Of a stretch of 64,000 nt of DNA, positions 12,535-22,442 are shown one piece after another (position 1 is the stretch's first letter; every line of letters begins with the position of its first letter). Origin of the DNA: Bradysia coprophila (lineage: Eukaryota; Arthropoda; Insecta; Diptera; Sciaridae). The translations under genes were made by a program, and so were the position numbers. Under the pieces are notes generated by a model that saw nothing but the letters and a program-made list of their open reading frames with translations, did not search any database and had not been told where the DNA came from. The stretch is from contig NW_023503339.1 of the NCBI RefSeq assembly GCF_014529535.1, positions 186,001 to 250,000 of the forward strand, given 5' to 3'.

Positions 12535-12598
12535 GACTTTCCTAAACAAAAAAATGTTTCTCTTCGTTTCATCATTGAATTTTTAATTTCGTTTCGCA

Positions 12599-13813
12599 TT
12601 ATAACGGTTTCACAAGTGGATTCCGTTTCTTGTTAACATATTCCGTCTCTACGGTTGAATCTTTCGGTACCACATAAAATATCAAACATCCACCGCTCAC
12701 AAGAAATCTGATGGAAATCAAAACAATGTTACGGACACCGAATGCAATTTCTAACTCTTATGCATTGACTTACCCTTTCTCGGAAACGATTTGCCTAATT
12801 GTCTGCGATAAATTGACCTTGTGCACAGACGCGGCTATTCGATTTTCATAGTAGACATTGCACGAATCGAACCTATATCTCTGTTGCCTATCGCATTCCA
12901 GTGGTTCAGCAAACAGGTGTGATAAGGCATCAATCATTCTGCAAAGGGACACATCTGAATCAGACCTATTTCGGCTAGAATCAATTTCAATTCAGTTACG
13001 TCACATCTTCGCTGACTTGTTGCTGAAAATCGCTGAACAAAAATTCTGGATAGCAGAAACTAACCGGCCAAGTCAACAGTCCGTGTTCATCAATCGATAC
13101 GGGAAAGTCTTCCAACGGACCCAATTTCGGTTGAATTAGACTGTCCGTAATCGGTGCATTGTATTTTCGGTCTTCGAATTTAATTTTTCGATTTTCCAAT
13201 TCCAGCAACGTTCGGTTCAACGTTTCTTCTTTCTTCCTATTCGTTGCGTTCAATTTCCGTTGGTCTCTCGCTTGATTGATTTTACTCTGTTGACTGGCCT
13301 TACGCAATTCTATAGCCGATTGGTATGTCGGAATGGAATGTAGAATTTCGTCGCATACCCTAATGCAATCATCGTACTTCCCCAACAGACTGTAACACTG
13401 AGCCATGCGAATATGGGCCTTTAAATATTGTGGATTGATGGCTAACGCTTTGCCAGCGTCTCCAATCGATGATCTACCATCAGGAATTTGAATTTATTAT
13501 CTTGTCAGAGTGCGGATTCGAAAGTAACGTATTTGTCACCTGTAATTTTTGATGAAAAAATGAGCTGCACTACGATTGTTGTACAGAGTCGATCTCAGTT
13601 CGTCGTTGTTGAATTTCTTATTCAGTCCTTCCGTGTAGCTGTAGATGGCCATTCTGTATTTCTTGTGCTTGATGTAAAAATTGCCATCCTCTTTATATTC
13701 GTACGCTTCTTGTCTCTCTCTTCACCATCAGCAGTGTTCAGTAAGTTGACATATTTCAATCTGATCGATTCTACAAAGTGAATTATTCGAAACGCAGAAC
13801 GACCATGATGCAT
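12599..13813 (-). CDS. TTC4: TTC4/Dpit47 homologue, Hsp90 co-chaperone with TPR domain
   Basis: Minus-strand exons are 13813-13540, 13473-13000, 12938-12774 and 12707-12599, with 61-66 bp GT/AG introns that join in phase. The N-terminal part carries a TPR domain: YKEDGNFYIKHKKYRMAIYS, then LYNNRSAAHFFIKNYRSS, then KALAINPQYLKAHIRMAQCY. A basic coiled segment follows, then the C-terminal wheel domain (LLTWPVSFCYPEF, then IVSEKG joined to FLVSGGCLIFYVVPKD, ending NPLVKPL). TTC4 family proteins bind Hsp90/Hsp70 tails through the TPRs and, in flies, interact with DNA polymerase alpha. The frame is shifted by one base near 13705, between an upstream segment (VESIRLKY, matching the region before the TPRs) and the TPR start. 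The usual N-terminal ~50 residues are not found, so the 5' end is uncertain. Confidence 0.85.
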
Positions 13814-13815
13814 GA

Positions 13816-14113
13816 AATGCTGTCCATATACAAGACATTTACGTGAATCATTTAAAAAAGCCGACGTTCAACAGTCAAATTGAAATTCTATTGGAAGGTG
13901 TACGATCGAAACAGTACCAACCGTTAATGACGCGTACACGATGTGGTAGGTTGACAGTTGTTTGGCTCTGAAACAAGCGAGCCGGAGTAAAGAGTCGAAA
14001 TTTTGATTTGTTTTTCTTCTTCACTTTCAGAAAGTTTGGAAAACCGAATAGCTCATTTCGCCAAGAAAGGCGAATCGAAGTGTCAAGAAATGAGGAAGAA
14101 GATTGACGGTTGA
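13816..14113 (+). CDS. Unrecognised two-exon candidate, antisense to TTC4 5' end
   Basis: A plus-strand frame open from 13816 ends at a donor (TGTG then GTAGGT) after 13945. An 85-bp intron with a polypyrimidine-CAG end leads to 14031-14113, which is in phase and stops at TGA. The joined product includes PTFNSQIEILLEGVRSKQYQ and ends GESKCQEMRKKIDG, a charged, helix-prone sequence. No start codon is in frame in this piece; an ATG-rich stretch at 13804-13820 is in another frame, so an indel or an upstream exon is needed. Its left edge abuts the 5' end of the TTC4 homologue on the other strand. Family unknown. Confidence 0.35.
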
Positions 14114-14532
14114 TATTCTACGAATGTATTGTTAAAAAGCTACAAAGTACATTACTTTAAAGAAAGAAAAAAAAAAAATATTTTTTGACAATCTAACTGA
14201 AGGCTCTTTTCATTCACTTTAAGTCCATACATCCCGCTGTGGTAATTACCGATCGATCGAAGTATGCAGAAGGTTAAGCGTCTGTAGCCATGGAAGATAA
14301 GCTGTAAATCGCGAACAAAGGCAAGCCTCATTTAATTCGCCATTCAATTCTACAGAATCTTTCTTTTTTCGGCTTGTCACTTATTTTCTGTGTAGGGTCG
14401 AAAATGAAGCGGTGTCTGAGGTCGCGAAGACTGTTTTTTTTATAACTGGGGATAGAAATTCTGTATAAGTGTGTCACGCACTTACGCCGCTTAGCTCTCG
14501 CTTCACGAGCGACAATGGAAGCTCCTCCCACT
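14114..14532. other. Intergenic, nothing supported
   Basis: A poly-A tract near 14165 and AT-rich sequence. The open frame on the minus strand at 14328-14531 has no recognisable content. Confidence 0.5.
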
Positions 14533-14540
14533 TCTCATTG

Positions 14541-14811
14541 CAGGGCCAATTTTTGGAAATTGCCAAAAATTTCCAAAAGCTGCGAACGTCCAAAAACCGA
14601 ATTTTACACATATTTCGAACGATTTTGGAAACTCCTGAACTCAGCCATGCGTTCTTCCTGACTCTCGATTATTTCCTGACCCTATCAGTTTCAAATGAGC
14701 ATGATTAATTTGAAAGATGAGAGCGTGAATAAACAAACAAATCATTGAGAGCCGGCTAAACGTTGGACGTTCGCAGCTTTTGGAAATTTTTGGCAATTTT
14801 TATAGGCCCTG
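14541..14811 (+). mobile_element. hAT-like MITE, 271 bp
   Basis: Terminal inverted repeats of about 48 bp (with a small indel) begin CAGGGCC on both ends and share the inner block GCCAAAAATTTCCAAAAGC and the following TGCGAACGTCC. The element is flanked by an 8-bp target duplication, TCTCATTG (14533-14540) and TCTCACTG (14812-14819), one mismatch. CAGGG termini with an 8-bp duplication are typical of hAT elements. No transposase; non-autonomous. Confidence 0.85.
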
Positions 14812-14819
14812 TCTCACTG

Positions 14820-15312
14820 TTAAAAACTAAACGTAGTAAGTACGATTACATCTTAAAGGTTGAAGTATTTTAGAAAATAAAGAATTTGGATTTTGCTAGA
14901 TTTTTCGATCGAATGAGGAGTAACAGGCAAACATAGCTTGAGAGAAATTTTAATTGAATTAATTTTTGTCATTGAATGACGCTCAGTATGAACTCAACTA
15001 GAACAGTTGTGTTCTTGAACCATTTCGGCATATCGTGCCAATCGTCAGTCAAGTCATTCAACTTGATATGTTGATATGGGTACTGAACCGAAAGTTGTAA
15101 GTTCTATATGAACAAGCCTTCGGTAAAAACTGGGGCTAGTGAATTCTAACTGAAATGACGGTCACTGCCATCGAACGTCATACTCCAAAGTTAATTCTAT
15201 CTCAAGCTTTGAATGCCATGTGTCATAGCTAATTGATGGACGACCACCATTTCGTTTTGACGACAGAAGCCATTTTGTTGTGAATGTTGCTATACGTGGC
15301 TATATATGTTGT
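14820..15312. other. Intergenic, nothing supported
   Basis: AT-rich sequence between two MITEs with no open frame of interest. Confidence 0.5.
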
Positions 15313-15491
15313 TTAAGGAGAGCGATTTTTGACCACTTTGTTTAAACTGGTCTCGGGGTCACACGTCAAAATGAAGAGAAATAACATACAAATTTAAACT
15401 GGGCTCAACTCTCAATTTCTTTTTTCATTGATGAATATTTGACAGCTGACCCCGAGACCAATTAAATTTAACTGGTTTTCGCTCTCCTTAA
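15313..15491 (+). mobile_element. TTAA-flanked MITE
   Basis: The ends are inverted: GGTTTAAGGAGAGCGA-like sequence at the left is mirrored at the right as TCGCTCTCCTTAAACC. The subterminal block TGGTCTCGGGGTCA is also mirrored as TGACCCCGAGACCA. Both ends contain TTAA directly outside GGAGAGCG, which fits a piggyBac-type TTAA target duplication, although TTAA may simply be part of the repeat. No coding capacity. Confidence 0.75.
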
Positions 15492-16745
15492 ACCTTGTAT
15501 AGTGGCTTGTATACGTACAGATACTATCTGTCAGATAGGCGGCAAGGAAATGCTAATAAATGTTACGCATTTTCACATTCACATTTTCCCTACAGAAATC
15601 ACAAAATTAGCAAGAAATTCATGTGTTTCATTGTTTCTCTTTAATTCTCCACTTCTCTCAATACGTTGCACGCTTGCATATTGTGTATACAGCGCTAGTT
15701 GCCTCGCTCTAAGCGTGCTCGTGTAAGCAGTAAATCCGAATGTAGATCCGACTTACATGAACATGTATTGATGTGGAACGTGTGGATCTAGCAAAAAGAA
15801 GAAGTCGCATAAAAATTGCTAATTATTTTGAGCTTCCTGTATCTTTGTGCTGTAAATCTAATACAAGAAAACATTAACAGGGAAGGAATGAAAAGATGCC
15901 GACAATTTCAATCCGAAATGTAAAATCGAAAGAAATGAAAAAAAAATCGGATTCACTTCTGGATTAAATGGAATAAAAATTGGATTAAATGGAATAAATG
16001 GGAAAAACTGTCGTCTTACCAAATACTTTAAAAGTCTTAGAAAGACTTCTTGATTTTCATCGAACCACGTGCTCCAACTCAGTACAATGTAAAAAAGCGT
16101 AAAATTCCACTTTTAGGAGTTTTTGGTGTAAAGTGGAATAAATGGATTAAATAAATTTAATATAATTTTAATATAACAAAAAAACTTTTTCCATATCTCA
16201 CGAGTACTTAAACGCCTTGTGGATCGCGCAAATCTAATTTTCCAATTTCCAATTTTTTAGGTGGGTGGTCTAAATATTTCGATAAAACTAAAGACTTTTT
16301 TCATTAAATGTATTATATGGATTTAATGGATTAAATGCAAGTGCGTCACCTCTTGGGACTCACACGTTCTTTGAAAATGCCCCTGCTGTCACATGCCAAT
16401 TTTTTTAATATATGGTATGGGCATATGGTATAGACTGTGGGCAGTCCACTTTTCTCCGCGGAAGAGTAAAATAAACGTTACTCTGTCGTGATATACTGCT
16501 TCACCTTTCGGTAAAGTTGATTTCTATATAAATGAGTATATTGGATTTTCCAAGAATTCGGTGAATGTTACAAGAATAAAAATTAGAGATGTGCAGCCCA
16601 CTGAAAGTAGTTCGCCCGCAGTCCATGCCACATATCTATGGAAATTTTGAAGAGAAAATGAAACCAGAAAAAAAGTTGGTTTGAACGGTTAAGTTGAAGG
16701 TTTAAGGAATTATGTTCAACAGTTACTACTAACAGTGACAATTAG
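15492..16745. other. Non-coding, scattered GGATTAAATGGAATAAA repeats
   Basis: Short copies of a GGATTAAATGGAATAAA-like motif occur at about 15961-16005, 16130-16165 and 16305-16335, suggesting a decayed tandem or dispersed repeat. The open frame at 15502-15726 has no recognisable protein content. Confidence 0.4.
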
Positions 16746-16951
16746 CTTAAAGACAGGGTAAATTGAAATGATCTATTATTAAGATTTTTAGCGTATTGTG
16801 ATTTGAAAACGAGTATATAACAAGCGTTTTGTCGATTGCCATAACATTCCAAGTGTATTGAACTTGCGCGCGCACGTTTATGCTTCGAACTCGAGCTTAT
16901 GCGTATGCATTTGAACTGTTTACAGATAACAAACCTAACAAATGCACCATA
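16746..16951 (+). repeat. Dispersed repeat, uninterrupted copy (pairs with 58.9/60.16-60.35 kb)
   Basis: This segment (TTAAAGACAGGGTAAATT, GATCTATT, ..., ACTGTTTACAGATAAC, ..., AAATGCA) aligns with 58915-58945 followed by 60158-60345. The single GATCTATT at 16770-16777 corresponds to the duplicated GATCGATT around the transposon at 58946-60157. It is therefore a related empty site. Confidence 0.8.
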
Positions 16952-19900
16952 TATTGCGTACGTGACCCAAATTCGTCGGTCACCCTTCTCTTACCGTAAG
17001 CATACTGCCCCAGTAAACGTCGTTAAAGTAAAATTCTTATGAAATGTGTACGTCTTAAAAATTGCGAAGCCCCGTACGATGTTCCTTTCAAATGTTACAC
17101 AAATTTCAAACTGACCTAAAATTTTATCGAGTACATAGAACTTACCAGAGGCAGTACCGACAGCACCGTGCTAAGTCGAATGTAATTAATTCCTATTCAA
17201 ACAGCTACATACCGCTATATCAACTTATATTTTACTATAAATAAACAATTTACTGTTGAATATGCTAGTATACAGCTCAAAATAGCTGTATATACCGTTA
17301 TATAGCTCAATATAGCTGTATATATTTATACAAATATGGGATGCTTAAAACACCCCAAACACATAACCAATCACTTTCCACTTTGCAGGAACTTTCTATG
17401 TACCAATTTAGCAAAGTTACATCATTTTTACTAAAATCCAAGATGGCGGCCGGTGGCCATTTTGTTAGGAGGTGGAAAGTACAACGGCCACTTTACATTC
17501 GTCAATACCTTTCAATCAAAAAAAAAAATCATGAAATTCGGTCAAATTTTACTCGAGATATTGACAAAAAACACCACCTTGACTGTACCGAGGACTGTAC
17601 TCGGAGGTGAGTTTGTTTATTGAAATCGATATGTCCTACGGTTTGTATGGACAGACCATACCTGGTTTGTACATTCATTGGGATACATAGCATTGATTGG
17701 ATTGTATTGCCAGTTTCTTATTTTTCTTCCACTGTAGGAAATAAATTCCTAAAATAGGCCCTGCCGCTCATCTCTAGCGTAGAAAAGTCTTTTTTCTTAG
17801 AATGTTTTGTGTTGATTAAAAAAGAAAGTTCCGCAAAAAGTCATTTTGATTTAAATTTTATTATGTTGTCGATCGATGAACGGATACAAGTTAATGGTCA
17901 AAATAACTTAGTATAATTAAATTTATTCATACTACATTATAGCAGATAGTCGAAAGAATTTATGGAAACGTACGGATTGTAACATAATAACACATCACCC
18001 ATCGCTGGATATCAAAAATTTACTAACAACGAAAAGTCCTTCTACTGATGCCCATACAAACAATGATCATTATTCAATTAAACATTTCCACACATTCAGC
18101 ATCGGTAAAAATTAATCATTTTTCAAACAACTGAGACGATCTTTAGCAACTTTAATTTTTTGACTATGAACCAATGAACTCAGTTCTCTTTTTCGTAAAA
18201 CTTTTTTTTTCTTCTCTCGATTTACTTAGGTGGGTCTTATAAAATTAATATCTCTGCATCATGCCCAAAGATTAAGTGTTGTGTTTTTTAATGTTCAATG
18301 ATATGCTCGCTTCGTAATACATCAAATTTGTGTGTTGAAATTGTTTAAAATTTATTAGGTTGAAGAGATTGAACGTTTTATACACTATTCGATTGGTTAA
18401 TTGGTATACATTTTTAGTTATCATTTTGGCATTTCTCTTTGTGACTGTAACAAATTTCTAAATAATGTTGTGGGTTCAACATTTTTATGATGTATGGATG
18501 TAGTTACGGGTGTTTATAGCGTAAGAAATTTTATGGTAATTTATTGGCGTTTGCAAAATAACAAACAAATTAATCTGCGTAGTCAAGTGGTCATACATAT
18601 ATATTTTTGAACCATCTGTGTATGAAGTGAATAATAAAATATTTAGAAAATAAATAACTGCAAGAACAGACCATTCTTTTGTTGGATATTTTATGTTTAA
18701 ATGTCTAAGCTCAAGGTTCCGCCGCCGAATTTTTGTAGAGATTTTTTTTTTTTTAATAAATCAAATACTTGGATGCTATTGTTAGAAACTGAAAAAGTGT
18801 TTGAAATTCGCATATTATTATTATAAAATTAGACGGTGGTTTCCTGAATTATTATTGTGATTAATAACGTTACATTGAAGCTATAATGATAGAAATTAAA
18901 ATTATATCAGTAAATTATCATATTAAAAGAATGAGTTTCGGTTGGTTTTTCCTTTTAAAAAAAGAAGATAAATTCATCAAAGAAACATTTACTTCAAGTA
19001 GCAGTTTAAAGTTAATTACAAATTGAAAGAATAAGAATGAAGCAATACCCCGTATTTTTGTTGTGTTCTCTTGGGAAATTTCGGTAAATTTCAGTAAATT
19101 CTGTAAATATCTGTCTTAATCCACATACCCAGACCCACACCTGTATCGAGAAGCTAATTTGAATTGTTTGTAAGCGAACTAGAGTTATGTTGTGTTGATG
19201 TGATTTTGAAGGACTCGACATGGTAATTCCATAGTGAATTCATAAACAAAATGCAATGGAAATTAATGGGAAACTCTTTTATTCAATTATGAATTGTTAC
19301 AGAGTAATAAATAAATCTCACACGGCGCGAAATTCCTTTTTTTACTGTATAAACGTAGGAATTTCGCACAGTATAGGCGCGAAATTCCTACCAGCCGATT
19401 TAATGAAGACAAGATTCTCATTTGAATGAATTTAATTGAAATAAAAGTGGTCACAGATTCTTGTAAATTTCGTTGAGAAATGATTTTCTCCTATGTTATG
19501 GCGATTTTCTCTACTGTTTTTGCTAGATATTCATCGATTTTCTTTTTGAGTTTTTTTGCACCAATTCTGAGGATTCACTTCGACTTTGAGGATTTTCTGA
19601 TAAAAGGATTTTATAGTTTTCATAAATTTTCAAAGGATTCTTTTCGGTTAACATTGAAAGATGATTTTCTAGTTTATCTGCTCCTCCAGTTATAGTTATA
19701 GTACATTATAGTAAAAGGACCGCTTTAGGATGCATTACTAACAGTTAAAACAAACTAATTTCCAGATTGAATCTTTTTATGAAAATTAGTTGTTCACTGG
19801 AACCTTCAGAGTAAGGGTATGTCGTGCTGCTCAGCCGACGAAAAAAAAATTAAAATTGTAAGTAAAACACCTCCTCAACAGAGAACCGAAGAATGACTTA

Positions 19901-19958
19901 TAGCTTCTAATTGTAATCAGTGGCTAGAAGTCATTCGATTAATCTTTTGCAATGCATT
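16952..19958. other. Non-coding region with minor repeats
   Basis: It holds a short ATAGCTGTATATA-type tandem repeat (about 17255-17335) and a possible repeat-derived block around 17380-17610 (GATGGCGGCCGGTGG, then an A-run). At 19324-19395 two GGCGCGAAATTCCT direct copies flank an inverted AGGAATTTCGC. No gene is recognised. Confidence 0.5.
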
Positions 19959-20157
19959 ATGAAACAAATTCATTCAGCAAAAGAATACTTACAAGCTCTG
20001 TCGTTGGTCGGCCAGTTTGTGTAAGTGTGTTAAACTAATATGTCGATGTGATAATTTTCCCATTTTTAAAAAGCGATTGTTTTCAGTAAATGGGCTTCTG
20101 GAACAACAGAACTGATTATGCACAGTTCAAGAAGCTATACAGCTGAATCCGTTGAAC
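19959..20157 (+). CDS. Small unrecognised spliced ORF
   Basis: ATG at 19959, exon to 20020 ending at a strong GTAAGT donor, a 66-bp intron, then exon 20087-20157 after TTTTCAG, ending at another GTAAGT donor. The frame is continuous across the first intron and begins MKQIHSAKEYLQALSLVGQF. It could be the 5' end of a gene whose later exons I cannot place, or a UTR exon pair of the protease locus 380 bp downstream. No domain is recognised. Confidence 0.25.
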
Positions 20158-20540
20158 GTAAGTAATCATTTAAACTTAACATCAAGGTCTAATACGTTAT
20201 TATGAATAAGTAATAGAAAATAATTTAGAAATTCATTCCATGTAAAATGTAATTATCGATACATTTTCTTATCGTATTGCTACAATTGCAAGAATTTCGG
20301 AAAAGTAATTATAGAATTTTAGTCGAACGTTTTCGAGCATTGTATGAGCTTTGTATAGGACCGAAAATTAACCGATATTACTAAAGCAAAGGCTCAATTT
20401 CACGATTAATTATACCTTTTTCAAGAAAAAAAAATCATAAAAACTCTTGAACACTGCCCAGTTATTCGGATTGACTGGAAAAACTCAATCAGTAAATATC
20501 GCACTTGTGGATCGTTTCGGTTTTTTTTTCTCTCTCAAAA

Positions 20541-22409
20541 ATGCATTTTCTGAGTGCATTAATCATTGTCTACTTGTCTGGACGTCCGACAGTGGTATGA
20601 TAAAACGATGATTAATGAATTTATTGTCTTAACATTAACCATTTCAATTCGAAGATAACTGAAGCATCGAAAATCCTAACAAACTGCGGTATGTTACAGT
20701 TACATTCTAAAGTGGTTTCAAGATCGATTCACCTTAACCTTAATTTTACAGAATGCGGTCAGGCGAACACAATCTTCAAAAATCGTATCATTGGAGGTGT
20801 GGATACAAGCCCGCATGAGTATCCATGGGTAGCGGCAATTTTCGATGAAGACAACGAGATCTATTGTGGTGGTAGCGTAATATCCAATCAGCACATTCTG
20901 TCAGCCGGGCATTGTGTCTATTAGTAAGAGATACAATCACACCAATCTGCATAGAAAAATTCGTTCAGCTGAGATTATTGTTATATTTTCAGCACCGATC
21001 CGTATAAGCTTCATGCAGTTCTCGGAATGCACGATCGAATCAAGAGAGACGGTCACCGATATGATTTCATGGATATATTCATACATCCGAATTTTACCGC
21101 ATTGCAGTATCACGATACATCAGATATTGCCATAATGAAAACAAACAAGCGAATAACTTTCACCGACAACATCAAACCGATTTGCTTGCCACGCGACAAT
21201 AGTAAGAACAATTTGTGGTTTTTTGGTGCTGTACGTTTGGAGGGTTGAAAAATTAAATTTCTCTTTCATAAAATTGGTTACTGGTATGAGGGCGAAAAGG
21301 CTACCGTTGCTGGCTGGGGAAGGATGTGGTCAGGTGGCGATAATTCGAGACATTTACAGGAGACAAAAGTAATGGTTCAAACGAGTCAGGAGTGCCGTAA
21401 GACTAAGATCGGTTTTCTGTTGGAACCGAAGACCATGATTTGTGGATATGGTAAAAATGCTGATGCTTGTCAGGTACATGATTAATGTTTGATCAATTTT
21501 GAATTATACCTTGGAATTACTTCGATTGGATATAAATTATGTCTAGTTCTGGAAGTGTCAGTGGTTCTGTTTCAATTGAAACTTTTTACCTAATAGAAAC
21601 GGCCGGTGAGTCGGGCTATAAAGATTAAATCTGTTACTTCATTTGGTAAAATGTTTATGTTTGAGTTTGATACAAAATCTATTACTTCATTTGTTTTGAC
21701 ATACATTTACCTATATAAGTATTAGAAGCTATAATGAGTCTATGCTCTTTTTTGTTGTTGCTGCCGATAACAGATGAGCTATTTCCAATTGACTTCGTCA
21801 CCCATTCTGCCATATCACTCTAGCCATTGATATTTTGACAAAAGCTCGTAATTTCTTGATTTGAGAAATTGTGACAAACTACCTTCAGGACATTAATTCC
21901 TCAGCGAGTGTAATCATATAGAATGCGAAATTCTGCTGTGGCATTTGTTACTACCACTTTATACAGCAGTCGAATAGGCAAACCTTGAATAAAAAAAAGA
22001 CGGGTTGTACACAAATGACGTCACAATATTTTATTGAATTTTTGTCACTACTACGTCACACAATAAGTGTCAAAATTGACCCATTTTTTTAGAGCCGACA
22101 CATTTATCTCTTCAGTCCAGTTTTGAACACTGTCAAACAGTTTCAACGCAACTTGAACAATGAACTTGCAACTTGAACTTATATTTTGAATTCTTTTTTT
22201 TTGCCGAAAAGGGTGACTCAGGTGGCCCGCTTTTTGTGGAAATGGGATTTAATCGACACGAACAATTCGGTGTAATATCGTTCGGCATCGGTTGTGGTAC
22301 GGAAAATGCGCCCGGAATATACAGTCGAGTGACGACATTTTTGCCATGGATACAAGAAATTATCGCTAATGCTGCTGTTTGTGCCGATCCTGATGCTTAT
22401 CTCGGCTAA
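20541..22409 (+). CDS. Secreted trypsin-like serine protease (S1 family)
   Basis: Six exons: 20541-20594, 20655-20688, 20752-20923, 20993-21201, 21291-21473 and 22212-22409. The product, about 282 residues, starts with a signal peptide (MHFLSALIIVYLSG), then a short pro-region with the TNCECGQ cysteines and the activation site R|IIGG. The catalytic triad is present: His in SAGHCV, Asp in DTSDIAIM, Ser in GDSGGP. The Asp six residues before the catalytic Ser (DACQGDS) and the glycine in APGIYSRV predict cleavage after Arg/Lys. There is no clip domain. Exon 4 ends one base out of phase with exon 5, which must be read GEKATVAGWG, so a one-base error or an unusual splice is implied. An AATAAA signal lies at 22437. 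Substrate and role (digestion or a haemolymph cascade) cannot be told from sequence. Confidence 0.9.
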
Positions 22410-22436
22410 TATGTGATTCCATGGAATTCATTTTGT

Positions 22437-22442
22437 AATAAA
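22437..22442 (+). terminator. Polyadenylation signal of the protease gene
   Basis: AATAAA 28 bases past the stop codon at 22407-22409; also conserved in the duplicate near 1131. Confidence 0.6.
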
